Shown: positions 31,666-40,244, counted from the first letter of the stretch. The stretch: 64,000 bases of DNA from Collinsella aerofaciens (GCF_902364945.1 NZ_CABJFS010000004.1:171284-235283), one strand, 5' to 3'. Notes: generated by a model from the letters alone, not told the origin. Made by a program: numbers and translations.

Positions 31666-33045
31666 ATGGATACTCAGACCACAACATATTCCGATGACGA
31701 GCTGACCGCAGCGCTTGCCGAACATCTGGCGTCGCTCGATCGCGACGACAGCTATCGCGTGGAGCGTGTACTTAAGCGCTCGTCCGTTGAAACAACCGAG
31801 CTCGTGTACTTTGAAGGAACCGGCGGTGGTTCGCTCGGCCCCTTTGTCCGTAAACGCATCGATGCTTCGGCTCAAATCGGCGGGGCATACGGGCGTCTGT
31901 TTGCCGCCCAGCGGGCAGGCAGGCGTTTTGAGCACCTGCCCAGAATCGTCGATTGTCATCGTGTGGGCGACGAGCTCAACGTGGTTATGGAATACATCGA
32001 AGGGGAGACGCTCAGGGCGCTGGTGGACCGTCTGGGAGCCACCCCCGATTATGCGCGTGAATTGTATCCTGCCCTATGCGATGCCGTGGGCGAGCTCCAC
32101 ACCGGTTTTGCAATAGCGGGGGAGACGTCGGCGCCGGTGATCCATCGCGACCTCAAGCCGTCGAATATCATCGTGACAGGTGCCAACTATACGCCTGATG
32201 ACGGCCTGACGTTTTCATCGCTGGTGATTATCGACTTGGGGATCGCGCGCGTATGGCGCGATGGCGCCGATGCCGATACCGTCAAGTTTGGGACACGGCC
32301 CTATGCGCCGCCCGAGCAGTATGGGTTTGGGCAGACGAGCGTGCGAAGCGACGTCTACGCACTTGGCGCCCTGTTGTTCTTCTGCTTGACGGGAGTCGAC
32401 CCTAAACCAGGGCTCGACATGCGCGAGCAATGCGAGGCGCGCGGCATTCCCACTCCACTTGCCGATGCCGTCTGCATGTCGATGGCGCTCGACCCGGCCA
32501 AGCGTTTTGCGAGCGCGGAAGCGTTGGGACGGGCGACGCGCGCGGCATACGATCTAAGTCGCCCCGTGCGGCCTCCTGCGCCTGTGCTTGTCCGTGCTCC
32601 GGCCTTGGAGACGGCGTTGACGCCCCAAGGGCTCCAGAACCCCACAGGGCTTCCTAGGCCTGCCGCCTCTGTTGCATGCGGTCTGCTCTCTCGCGTTCCG
32701 GAGTCTCTGGGGCGTATTTGGAATACGCTCGTCTGCTTCTCACTGCTTGTGTTCTTTGCCGGAAGTCACTTTGCCGTCTTTCACCCCACGGGAGCAAACC
32801 AAAGCTACCCGACGTGGCTTCTCATAATCGAGTATTTTTTCTTTGTCGATGGCCTTATGGTGCTTATGCATTTTGCGTTGCTCGATAAGCGCCGTCTTCG
32901 TCGGCGATTCGCACTGCTCGACAGCTATCGCGGCAAGAAGCTCGCGAAACTTTGGCTCAAGGCATTGGGTGTGCTGCTCCTATGCATGATCGTCATAGTC
33001 GCGGTTGCCAATGCGACCGGCGTCGTCGATACCTCCGCTACCTAA
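31666..33045 (+). CDS. Membrane-bound eukaryotic-like Ser/Thr protein kinase
   Basis: About 459 residues from ATG 31666; ATG 31654 and an upstream GTG at 31636 are alternatives, and the GGAGG site sits unusually close. The kinase lobe contains VIHRDLKPSN (catalytic Asp ~162), IIDLGIA (DLG in place of DFG), and an APE-like YAPPEQYGFGQTSVRSDVYALGALLF. The N-lobe ATP lysine is FVRKRID. No clear glycine-rich loop is kept (GTGGGSLG). After a Pro/Ala-rich linker come three transmembrane helices (~355-375, ~390-415, ~430-450). There are no PASTA repeats, so it is not the PknB type. The kinase domain is cytoplasmic. Confidence 0.85.
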   Translation: MDTQTTTYSDDELTAALAEHLASLDRDDSYRVERVLKRSSVETTELVYFEGTGGGSLGPFVRKRIDASAQIGGAYGRLFAAQRAGRRFEHLPRIVDCHRVGDELNVVMEYIEGETLRALVDRLGATPDYARELYPALCDAVGELHTGFAIAGETSAPVIHRDLKPSNIIVTGANYTPDDGLTFSSLVIIDLGIARVWRDGADADTVKFGTRPYAPPEQYGFGQTSVRSDVYALGALLFFCLTGVDPKPGLDMREQCEARGIPTPLADAVCMSMALDPAKRFASAEALGRATRAAYDLSRPVRPPAPVLVRAPALETALTPQGLQNPTGLPRPAASVACGLLSRVPESLGRIWNTLVCFSLLVFFAGSHFAVFHPTGANQSYPTWLLIIEYFFFVDGLMVLMHFALLDKRRLRRRFALLDSYRGKKLAKLWLKALGVLLLCMIVIVAVANATGVVDTSAT

Positions 33046-33049
33046 AAGA

Positions 33050-33072
33050 AAAGGGCCCCATTGGGGCCCTTT
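33050..33072. terminator. Bidirectional terminator
   Basis: AAAGGGCCCCA and TGGGGCCCTTT are exact reverse complements around one base, with A/T runs on both sides, between convergent genes. Confidence 0.85.
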
Positions 33073-33082
33073 GCAGTTGCAC

Positions 33083-34216
33083 TTAGATGCGGTTCATCTG
33101 AGCGGCGACTTTGTTGTACCAGTCCTGCCACGTGGGCGGGCAGTACTTTTTGGCCGCTGCCGGGGTAAGGGTGGAGCCGTAGTTGGCGCCCAGATAGGCG
33201 ACGTGAGCGGAGATGCCCTCGCTCCAGCTGCCAAAGCTGCGCCAACCGCCGCCACGGGCACTCCAGCCCCAGGCGTTGTAAGAATTGGCGCAATAAGCAC
33301 CCTTGGTGCTCTCGATGCAGGCGATGGCGGGGGACCAACGGGGATCGACACCGGTATTCCAAGCGGCGACGGCAAAGTTGTAGCCCTGGCCTGCCATGGG
33401 GGAGCCGGCGAGATAATTGTCGATGCGGCCCGTCCACTCATTAATGAACGAATCGTAATCGGAGCTACCGGTATTGGCGTTGTTCACCGTGGTGTCGATG
33501 GTAGTGTTGGTGTTGGTGGCCTGGCTGCTGGAATTGCTGCCGCTTACGCCCTCGCCCGAGAGCTTCTCGGCGGCAGCGGCCTTATCGGCCTCAAGCTTGG
33601 CAAGCTCGGCGGCATTTTCCTGCTCGGCTTTTGCCTGTGCCTCGCTGCGGAGCTGCTGGGCCTGCGCCAGCGCATCCTCGGCGTTTTTCTGCTCCGCCTC
33701 AAGCTGAGACTTGGCCTGCTGGAGCTCGGCCTTGTTCTGCTCGAGTTCGGTTTGCATGTTATTGAGCTCTTCGATCTCGTCGACGCTCGAGCTCGTGATC
33801 TGGTTGGTGTATTTGCAGGTCGTGATGAACTCACCCAGGCTCTGCGCGTTGACCAGGAAGCTCACGATGGGATTGGTGCCCTTCTGATACTTGTACAGAT
33901 CGCGCATGGCAGAGCTTGCCTTGGCCTGCTGCTCGGGAAGCTTAGCCTCGATTTCCTCGATGCTCGCCTCATTGGAGTCAATCTGCTTTTGCAGGTCATC
34001 GAGTTTGGTGCGGGCGTCGTTGTAGGCGCTCGTGGCGGCTTCGATCTTCTGCTGGGCTGCGGAAAGCTGGTCCTGCGTTGCCTGCGAGGCGGCATACGCC
34101 GCAACGGGGGAGAGCATCGGTGTGGCCGTCAGCGCAACGGCGAGCGCGACGCTCGTGATGATACGAGCCGGCTTCGACGCAATGAGCGCTGCGGTGCGAT
34201 GATTCGAATGCTGCAT
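33083..34216 (-). CDS. Secreted coiled-coil protein with C-terminal lysozyme-like domain
   Basis: A 377-residue protein from ATG 34216 (AGAGGGACTGG upstream); the frame extends to a TTG at 34231. A signal peptide runs to about AAYAAS (SVALAVALTATPMLSPVAAYA). Then come ~190 residues of coiled coil (QDQLSAAQQKIEAATSAYNDARTKLDDLQ..., VDEIEELNNMQTELEQNKAELQQ), like PcsB/FtsX-partner hydrolases. A Ser/Asn/Thr linker follows, then a domain with WNTGVDPRWSPAIACIESTKGAYC and NAWGWSARGGGWRSFGSW. The last part resembles lysozyme-like/glucosaminidase folds (Glu of IEST as candidate catalyst). A role in peptidoglycan cleavage at division is inferred. Confidence 0.78.
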   Translation of the reverse strand: MQHSNHRTAALIASKPARIITSVALAVALTATPMLSPVAAYAASQATQDQLSAAQQKIEAATSAYNDARTKLDDLQKQIDSNEASIEEIEAKLPEQQAKASSAMRDLYKYQKGTNPIVSFLVNAQSLGEFITTCKYTNQITSSSVDEIEELNNMQTELEQNKAELQQAKSQLEAEQKNAEDALAQAQQLRSEAQAKAEQENAAELAKLEADKAAAAEKLSGEGVSGSNSSSQATNTNTTIDTTVNNANTGSSDYDSFINEWTGRIDNYLAGSPMAGQGYNFAVAAWNTGVDPRWSPAIACIESTKGAYCANSYNAWGWSARGGGWRSFGSWSEGISAHVAYLGANYGSTLTPAAAKKYCPPTWQDWYNKVAAQMNRI

Positions 34217-34275
34217 CCAGTCCCTCTGCAATCAATCGTAGGTTATGGTTCGAACGGTATTCTACTACTGCTTTC

Positions 34276-34326
34276 GACCTCAACTTGAACCTTAAAGGTT
34301 CCAAAGGGTCAAGTTGAACTTGAGAC
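34276..34326. promoter_or_regulatory. Palindromic operator of MerR/SoxR style between divergent genes
   Basis: GTCAAGTTGAACTTGAGAC (34308-34326) contains TCAAGTT-G-AACTTGA, a perfect 7+1+7 palindrome resembling the SoxR-box half-sites. Just before it, CCTCAACTTGAACC followed by AAAGGTTC forms a second related inverted element. Either divergent gene (33083-34216 or 34612-35868) could be controlled. The rest of 34232-34611 shows no gene. Confidence 0.5.
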
Positions 34327-34611
34327 TTTGGCTTTGACCTGCAGTTATGATGAATTGTTGAGAAACCATAGAGTTCAACTTTAACGTTACGGGGGCCTGT
34401 TTGCGGACGGGCTTTCGGTCGTGAAAGCTATCTCAACAGGGGGTTTGCAGCTACAAGGCCCCATCGCGGTGAGTGCGGCCTTTATGCTGGACGATTACGT
34501 CGATTGCCATAGATACGGTGGAGCTTTGGGCGCCGGCGGCTTGGCACGCTAGAATAAATCAGTTGCGCAAAGACCGCCCGTTGTGTGGGCAGTTCATGAT
34601 AGGAAGTTTCC

Positions 34612-35868
34612 ATGGCATTGCAATTTACAGAGCGCGAGTTCATTCCCGTGCTGCTCGGTGGCGACATCAACGCCTATTCGGTGGCGCGCGCCTTCTACGA
34701 GGAGTACCAGGTCAAGAGTCTGGTTTTTGGCAAGTACCAGACGGGTCCCGCGTACCGCAGCCAGATTATCGACTACACGCCCAACGTAGATATCGACACC
34801 ATGCCCGTGATGCTCAAAACCGTCAACGGCATTGCCCAAGCGCATGCCGACAAGACGATTGTCCTTGTGGGCTGTGGCGACAACTATGTTGCCCTCGTGG
34901 CTCAGGCCAAGGATGCTCATGAGCTGGCGGATAACATCGTCGCTCCCTACGCGCCCTACAGCATGCTCGAGCAGTGCCAGAAGAAGGAGATCTTCTACGA
35001 GCTGTGCGAGAAGCATGGCGTGCCCTATCCGCATACCTTTACCTTCACCATGGCGATGCTCAACGCTCAGGGTGAGGCTCCCGCCGAGGTGCTCGACCAG
35101 ATCGACTTTCCCTACCCGATGATCCTGAAGCCTTCTGACGGCATCATGTGGTGGCAGCACGAGTTCGAGGGCCAGAAAAAGGCCTATGAGATTGCCGACC
35201 GTGCCGAGCTGGAACAGGTCATTCGCGACTCGTATGCCAGCGGCTACACCGACGACCTGATCTTGCAGGATCGCGTGCCCGGCAACGACGAGTACATGCG
35301 CGTGCTCACCAGCTATTCCGACCGCAACGGCAAGGTCCGCATGATGTGCCTGGGTCACGTGCTGCTCGAGGAGCATCAGCCCCATGGCGTCGGTAATCAC
35401 GCCTGCATCATCACCGAGCCCAATGATGAACTCATGGGCGGCGTGCGCAAGTTGCTCGAGGACCTTCACTTTGTGGGCTATTCCAACTTTGACGTTAAGT
35501 ACGACGAGCGCGACGGCTCGTTTAAGTTCTTCGATTTCAACACGCGCCAAGGTCGCAGCAACTACTACGTCACCAACAGTGGCTTTAACGTTGCCAAGTA
35601 TGTTGTGGACGAGTATGTGTTCAACCGCCCGTTTGAGCCGGAGTTTGTGACGGCGCAGGACGAGGCGCTGTGGATGGTCGTCCCCATGGGCGTCGTCGAC
35701 AAATACGTCAAGGATCCCGAGCTGCGCGCTAAGGTGCATCGCCTGGACAAGGAAGGCAAGGGCGCCGACCCTTCGTTTATGAAGGGCGACTTTGTCTTTA
35801 ACCGCTGGCTGCGCATGTGGCACACCAAGCTGCGCCACTTTAAGCTGTTCAAGACGTATTACAAGTAG
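34612..35868 (+). CDS. ATP-grasp carboxylate-amine ligase, probable D-aspartate ligase
   Basis: A 418-residue ATP-grasp enzyme. It opens with EFIPVLLGGDINAYSVARAFYEEY, then has MILKPSDGIMWWQHEF (the ATP-binding lysine in LKPSD), ILQDRVPGNDEYMR, and KFFDFNTRQGRSNYY (metal-binding Asp/Asn). The overall form resembles Asl-type ligases that attach D-aspartate to the lysine or ornithine of peptidoglycan precursors. It is followed 84 bp later by an Asp/Glu racemase, which would supply the D-amino acid. Substrate is thus inferred from the pair; another carboxylate-amine ligation remains possible. GGAAGTTTCC precedes the ATG. Confidence 0.75.
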   Translation: MALQFTEREFIPVLLGGDINAYSVARAFYEEYQVKSLVFGKYQTGPAYRSQIIDYTPNVDIDTMPVMLKTVNGIAQAHADKTIVLVGCGDNYVALVAQAKDAHELADNIVAPYAPYSMLEQCQKKEIFYELCEKHGVPYPHTFTFTMAMLNAQGEAPAEVLDQIDFPYPMILKPSDGIMWWQHEFEGQKKAYEIADRAELEQVIRDSYASGYTDDLILQDRVPGNDEYMRVLTSYSDRNGKVRMMCLGHVLLEEHQPHGVGNHACIITEPNDELMGGVRKLLEDLHFVGYSNFDVKYDERDGSFKFFDFNTRQGRSNYYVTNSGFNVAKYVVDEYVFNRPFEPEFVTAQDEALWMVVPMGVVDKYVKDPELRAKVHRLDKEGKGADPSFMKGDFVFNRWLRMWHTKLRHFKLFKTYYK

Positions 35869-35952
35869 ATGAGCGCGGCGCCCGTCCGGTTTGCATCGGG
35901 CGGGCGCGGGTATGATACGCGCAATTGCGCAAGCGTCACCAAGGAGGCGGCG

Positions 35953-36699
35953 ATGGAAAAGCTGGGAGTTATCGGTGGCATGGGCGCCGAGGCCACGTCG
36001 TATTACTACGACCAGGTGGTGCGTCATACGGCTGCTGCCTGCGATCAGGAACATATCGACATGGTGGTGCTCTCCAAGTCGACCATGCCCGACCGCACGT
36101 TGGCCATTAAGACCGGCGAGCATGCCAAGCTGCTGGCGACCATGAAAGAGTGTGCCCAGGCACTCGAGTCGCTGGGCTGCGCGCACATTGCCATTCCCTG
36201 CAACACGTCTCACTACTTCTACGACCAGATCCAGTCGTTTACGAAGGTGCCGATTATTCACATGCCGCGTGAGTCGGTGCGCTATGCCCTTGCGGGTGCG
36301 GTGATGGGGGAGTGCGAGTTCGACCCCAACCTGAGTATGCCGGCCGAGCCGGTGCACAAGATTGGCATCATGGGCACCGACGGAACCGTGGGCGCGGGCG
36401 TCTACGGCCGCGAATGCGAGGCTGCGGGTGTTGAGGTCGTCTATCCCAGCGAGAAACGCCAGAACGATGTGATGTCGCTTATCTACGATGATGTGAAAGC
36501 CGGACGTGAGCCCGATATGGATAAGTTCGACCGCGTGATGTGGGAGTTCGCCCGTAGCGGCTGCGACCGTGTCATTCTGGCCTGCACCGAGCTATCGGTG
36601 CTGCAGAAGTATCGAGAGATGCCCGAGATCACCCTCGATGCCATGGATGTCCTGGTGCGCGAATCCATCATCCGCAGCGGCGCCCCCTACCGCCTCTAG
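35953..36699 (+). CDS. Aspartate/glutamate racemase
   Basis: A 248-residue cofactor-independent racemase; start is ATG 35953 with AAGGAGGCGGCG upstream (the open frame from 35869 lacks such a site). MEKLGVIGGMGAEATSYYYDQVV is typical of aspartate racemases. The two catalytic cysteines are in AIPCNTSHYF and LACTELSVL, which would give two-base chemistry. Paired with the ATP-grasp ligase just upstream, it probably makes D-aspartate for the peptidoglycan cross-bridge. Amino-acid specificity cannot be read from the sequence with certainty. Confidence 0.88.
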   Translation: MEKLGVIGGMGAEATSYYYDQVVRHTAAACDQEHIDMVVLSKSTMPDRTLAIKTGEHAKLLATMKECAQALESLGCAHIAIPCNTSHYFYDQIQSFTKVPIIHMPRESVRYALAGAVMGECEFDPNLSMPAEPVHKIGIMGTDGTVGAGVYGRECEAAGVEVVYPSEKRQNDVMSLIYDDVKAGREPDMDKFDRVMWEFARSGCDRVILACTELSVLQKYREMPEITLDAMDVLVRESIIRSGAPYRL

Positions 36700-36713
36700 C
36701 TTCCGACCCGCCA

Positions 36714-36750
36714 AAAAGGGACAGGTTTATTTTGGTAGGTTTTATCTGGT
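36714..36750. repeat. REP-like repeat, copy 3
   Basis: Contains AAAAAGGGACAGGTTTATTT, sharing GGGACAGGTT with the repeats at 22223, 23454 and 39334. It lies between a gene end and a terminator. Confidence 0.5.
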
Positions 36751-36758
36751 GAAACAGT

Positions 36759-36796
36759 AAAGGCCTCGGCTCGTTTGGTGCGAGCCGAGGCCTTTT
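36759..36796. terminator. Bidirectional terminator
   Basis: AAAGGCCTCGGCTC and GAGCCGAGGCCTTTT form a 14-bp stem between the racemase gene and the convergent ecfT. Confidence 0.88.
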
Positions 36797-36824
36797 GCGT
36801 TGGGCGGTTGCTGTCGGTGGTGAA

Positions 36825-37571
36825 CTAGAAGAGGAAGCCGATGGCGATGAGGGTGATACTGACGATGAGCACGGCGATGTCCAGGCCCTTGATGGGGTAG
36901 CGCTTGTACGAGCTGGCGCGCGTGCGCAGATAGAAGCCGCGCTGTTCTGCCGCCAAGGCTGTGGCATCGGTCTTGCCCACGCTCGAGATGAGCAGTGGCA
37001 CGCACAGTGGCAGCATGAGCTTAAGCTTCTTGATGGGGTTCTTGGTGTCGTACTCGACGCCGCGTGCGGTCTGCGCCTCCATGATGGCGTTCATCTCCTG
37101 ACCAAACACCGGCACAAAGCGCAGCGCCGTGGTAAAGGTGAAGGCATAGCGATACGGTACGTGCAGCACCTCGACGCAGGCGTTGGCAAGGTCGTTGAGC
37201 TTGGTCACCATGAGCATGAGGATGAGTGGTAACGCCACACCCAGTAGGCGCAGACAGGCCTTCGATCCTGTGATGAGGCCCGTGTCGGTGATAAAGCCCC
37301 ACACCACGTTGCCATCGCGCATAAAGGCCAGCTGGAGCACCAGCATGATAAGCGCGAGCGGAATCAGCAACTTGAGCAGCGAGAACAGACGGTTGACGAC
37401 GCCGGCATAGGCACCCAGTACAAGGGTGAGCGCCAAAAAGCCCAACAGCGCCACGTAGGTGTCGGACAAGAAGATGCCGACGATGATGGCGGCGGCGAGG
37501 CCCAGTTTGACGACGGGGTTCAGGCGATGCAGTAGCGTATCGCCCGGCATGTAGTCGATGACGTTAACCAC
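36825..37571 (-). CDS. ecfT: ECF transporter transmembrane subunit (T component)
   Basis: A 248-residue membrane protein that couples the ATPase pair to the substrate-binding S component. The best start is GTG 37571, because AAGGAGATGGTCCACC lies just before it and it overlaps the stop of the ATPase gene; a longer frame to 37616 lacks such a site. Hydrophobic segments give about five or six helices. The two family coupling motifs are visible as EAQTARG (ARG box) and AEQRGFYLRTR (AxRG-like). PLHRLNPVVKLG-type opening (DTLLHRLNPVVKLGLA) is typical of CbiQ/EcfT. Confidence 0.92.
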   Translation of the reverse strand: MVNVIDYMPGDTLLHRLNPVVKLGLAAAIIVGIFLSDTYVALLGFLALTLVLGAYAGVVNRLFSLLKLLIPLALIMLVLQLAFMRDGNVVWGFITDTGLITGSKACLRLLGVALPLILMLMVTKLNDLANACVEVLHVPYRYAFTFTTALRFVPVFGQEMNAIMEAQTARGVEYDTKNPIKKLKLMLPLCVPLLISSVGKTDATALAAEQRGFYLRTRASSYKRYPIKGLDIAVLIVSITLIAIGFLF

Positions 37572-39315
37572 GGTGGACCATCTCCTTGGTAATTCGAACG
37601 ACATCGGTGACCTCACTCACCTGCGCAAAAGCGGGCGAAACGGAAGATGCCAGACGGCGCGAGAGTTCAATAACCTGGGGAGGCTCCACGTAGGCACGCC
37701 GCATGAGATCGATGTTCGAGAATAGTTCGTGCGTGCGGCCGCGGTCGAGGATGCGACCGTCGGCCATTACCACAATGCGCTCGGCAAAATCCGAGACGAC
37801 TTCCATATCGTGGCAGACCATGATAACGGCGCAACCGCGCTCGGCCATGGTGCGCACCGTTTCCATGACGGTCATGCACTCGCGGTAATCAAGGCCGCTC
37901 GTGGGCTCGTCGAGCACGACGATCTTGGGCTCTACGACCACGACAGAGGCGAGTGCCACCATTTGGCGCTGACCGCGCGAAAGCGAGAAGGGTGCCTCAT
38001 CGGCAGGCAGGCCAAAGCGGTCGATGACGAGCTGGGCGCGACGCAGTGCCTCGGCACGGTCGATGCCGGCAAGCTCCAGGCCAAAAGCGACCTCGTCGAG
38101 TACGGTGTCCTTGCAGATCTGGCGGTCGGGGTTTTGGAAGAGGGTTGCGACTTCGCGGGCGATGCGGCTCGTGGGAACGGCTGCGGTATCCAGTCCCGTG
38201 ACGCGCACGCTGCCCGAGGCGGGCTTAAGCAGGCCTGTGAGCAGCTTGGTGAGCGTGGTCTTGCCGGCACCGTTCTGGCCGACGATGCCCACGAGCTCGC
38301 CGGGATAGAGGGTCAGGTTGAGGTCGTGTACGGCGGCGCCGCCATTGGGATAGGCAAACTCAACATGATCGAAGGTGAGCACGGGCTCGGCGTCCTTGGC
38401 GTGCGGGCGCAACGACGGTGCGTGCGGTGAGCCGGCGGGTGCCTGGGTGCCGTTTGTCGCACGGTCGGGATCCGCGATCCCCGCGATCAGTTGCTCGGCC
38501 TCCTCGACATTCAGGCAGGGGGTGCCGCTTACCAGACCATCGGCCTCGAGGCTATTGAAGATACGCGTGACGCGAGGGCAGTCGACGCCGATGGCACGGA
38601 GCTCGTCGGTATGTGCGAAGACCTCGTGTGGCTCGCCCTGCAGTGCGATTTCGCCATGGTTGAGCACGAGCACGCGGCTGCAGTACTCCGAGAGCAGGGC
38701 GACCTTTTGCTCAACGACGACAATGGTGATTCCAAGTGCGCGGTTTGCCTCACGTAGCGTCTCGAAGACCAACGTGGAGCTGGCGGGGTCGAGTGCCGCG
38801 GTGGGCTCGTCGAGAACCAAGACGCGCGGACGCATGGCGAGGATGGCGGCGATGGCTACCTTTTGCTTCTGTCCGCCCGAGAGGGTGGCGATCTCGCGGT
38901 CGCGCAGGTCGCTGATGCCGACGGTCTCGAGCGTTTCGCTCACGCGCTGCTCGATCTGGTCGTGGGGAACACCAAAGTTCTCCAGGCCAAAAAGCATCTC
39001 GTCCTCGACGACCGAGGCGACCATCTGCGTGTCGATATCCTGCAGCACACTGCCGACGATTTGCGATACGTCGGTCAGCGAGACCTCGCAGGTGTCGCGG
39101 CCGTCAACCATGACGGACCCAAAGAACGTGCCGGTGTAGTGGTGGGGCACAGCACCCGACAGACAGGCGGCAAGCGTGGACTTGCCGGCGCCCGAGGGCC
39201 CGATGATGCCGATGAAATCTCCCTTGTTCACGCTGAGCGAGATGTGGCTTAGCGCCTGCTCGGTCTGCGTGCCATAGGAGAACGAGACATCGTCGACGTT
39301 GATGATCGTTTCCAT
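37564..39315 (-). CDS. ECF transporter ATPase, two ABC domains fused
   Basis: 583 residues with two complete ABC modules in one chain, a fused EcfA1-EcfA2. Module 1: GPSGAGKST (~38-46), then LSGGQKQKVAIA and VLVLDEPTAALDP. Module 2: GQNGAGKTT, LSRGQRQMVALA (Arg in place of Gly in the signature) and IVVLDEPTSGLDY. The linker around residue 290-310 is Pro/Ala-rich (TNGTQAPAGSPHAPS). It energises uptake together with EcfT (overlapping downstream) and the S subunit (upstream, after a 212-bp spacer holding two repeats). GAAAGGTATCC precedes the ATG. Confidence 0.93.
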   Translation of the reverse strand: METIINVDDVSFSYGTQTEQALSHISLSVNKGDFIGIIGPSGAGKSTLAACLSGAVPHHYTGTFFGSVMVDGRDTCEVSLTDVSQIVGSVLQDIDTQMVASVVEDEMLFGLENFGVPHDQIEQRVSETLETVGISDLRDREIATLSGGQKQKVAIAAILAMRPRVLVLDEPTAALDPASSTLVFETLREANRALGITIVVVEQKVALLSEYCSRVLVLNHGEIALQGEPHEVFAHTDELRAIGVDCPRVTRIFNSLEADGLVSGTPCLNVEEAEQLIAGIADPDRATNGTQAPAGSPHAPSLRPHAKDAEPVLTFDHVEFAYPNGGAAVHDLNLTLYPGELVGIVGQNGAGKTTLTKLLTGLLKPASGSVRVTGLDTAAVPTSRIAREVATLFQNPDRQICKDTVLDEVAFGLELAGIDRAEALRRAQLVIDRFGLPADEAPFSLSRGQRQMVALASVVVVEPKIVVLDEPTSGLDYRECMTVMETVRTMAERGCAVIMVCHDMEVVSDFAERIVVMADGRILDRGRTHELFSNIDLMRRAYVEPPQVIELSRRLASSVSPAFAQVSEVTDVVRITKEMVHRG

Positions 39316-39333
39316 GGATACCTTTCATAGTCA

Positions 39334-39403
39334 TTGGGGACAGTCTTAAATGACCAGTTGTTTAAGAACGTCCCCAAAAGCTAGTCGTTTGGGACAGTCT
39401 TTG
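39334..39403. repeat. REP-like repeat, copy 4, with long hairpin
   Basis: TTGGGGAC ... GTCCCCAA closes a hairpin (39334-39377) whose inner part TCTTAAA/TTTAAGA also pairs. A half copy, TTTGGGACAGTCTTTG, follows at ~39388-39403. It shares GGGGACAG with the other REP-like copies and lies inside the ECF operon, between the S-subunit gene and the ATPase gene. Confidence 0.6.
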
Positions 39404-39420
39404 TTGGTGGAGTGCGGAGA

Positions 39421-39521
39421 CGGCTTTACGAGGGGCCCCAGGTTGGCGCGAAAGAGGGGCGAAGCGTACTTGGGTACGCGAGTGACGAATGAACGCCAAG
39501 ATGGGGTGGCTCGTAAAGCCG
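39421..39521 (+). ncRNA. Structured repeat family A, copy A3
   Basis: Outer stem CGGCTTTACGAG/CTCGTAAAGCCG (39421-39432, 39510-39521), then CCCCA/TGGGG, then TTGGCG/CGCCAA (39443, 39494), with apex GCGTAC-TTGG-GTACGC (39464-39479). All stems except the apex differ in sequence from A1 and A2 but keep pairing. It lies antisense within the ECF operon spacer, just after the S-subunit gene. Confidence 0.6.
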
Positions 39522-39527
39522 AGCGGG

Positions 39528-40100
39528 TTAATTGAGCCTAAGGGCCTTCTGGATGGGCAAGTAGAGGGCGCCGACCAGAATGGCGTTAAAGACGGCGGTC
39601 ATGGCGACGACGGGCAGCATGGCGGCGGCGAGCTCGCCGACCACGCCGAGCATGGCCATCTTGATGACCATGAAGATGGCGCCGGAGACAAAGGTGGTCA
39701 GGAAGGTTGCAACAATGGCGATGGCGGTCTTGACCTGACCGTTCTTGCCGGCGGCATTGACGATGCCGGCCATGAGCATGGCGGCGATGCCCTCGGCGGC
39801 AAAATCGACGAACGGCGAAGTGGTGGTGATCTGGATCACGGCAGCCGAGATGAGGCCAATGACGAGCGCCTGGCCGATGTTGGGGCGAACGACCAGGATG
39901 GTGAGGCAGAAGGCCGAGATGATGAACTCGGGGCTGATCATGCCGCCCGAGATGCCCGAGATGGCCTTGCCGACGGTGAAGTTGAGGATGAAGCCTGCAG
40001 CGAGCAGGATGGCGAGCAGGACGAGAGCGCGGACGTCGAGTTTGCCGCGGTCGGCGGTCTGGACGGTGCGGGGCTGAGTGGCGGTGGTGTTCTGAGACAT
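39528..40100 (-). CDS. ECF transporter S component, predicted tryptophan-specific
   Basis: A 190-residue integral membrane protein from ATG 40100 (AGAAAGGATTTTCACC upstream). After a polar ~25-residue start (MSQNTTATQPRTVQ) there are about five or six helices: LVLLAILLAAGFILNF, FIISAFCLTILVV, ALVIGLISAAVIQI, and three more. This is the usual small S-subunit plan, with the two ATP-ase/T genes downstream. The substrate comes from the leader at 40245-40313, which encodes three consecutive Trp codons before a terminator, so tryptophan (or a Trp precursor) is inferred. Without that leader I would call the substrate unknown. Confidence 0.82.
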   Translation of the reverse strand: MSQNTTATQPRTVQTADRGKLDVRALVLLAILLAAGFILNFTVGKAISGISGGMISPEFIISAFCLTILVVRPNIGQALVIGLISAAVIQITTTSPFVDFAAEGIAAMLMAGIVNAAGKNGQVKTAIAIVATFLTTFVSGAIFMVIKMAMLGVVGELAAAMLPVVAMTAVFNAILVGALYLPIQKALRLN

Positions 40101-40177
40101 GGTGAAAATCCTTTCTGAAGGGAAGCGCAAGGGAAAAGCGGAGGCGCGTGATGCGAATGCGATCGGGCTCGAGATAG

Positions 40178-40209
40178 AAAAAGGCCCCCGGTCGAAACCG
40201 GAGGCCTTC
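40178..40209 (-). terminator. Attenuator terminator before the ECF operon
   Basis: On the minus strand GGAAGGCCTCCGGT pairs with ACCGGGGGCCTTTT around TTCG, followed by TCTATC. It lies 36 bp after the leader-peptide stop and ~78 bp before the S-subunit start, so it would stop transcription before the transporter genes. Confidence 0.82.
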
Positions 40210-40244
40210 CAATCACCTAGAGCGCAAAAACAGGCGTGAGGGAC

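Noticed and set aside
33083..34216. Reading the coiled-coil protein as a phage tape-measure or toxin
   Set aside because: A signal peptide, coiled-coil and lysozyme-like end match PcsB-type envelope proteins; no phage genes are nearby.
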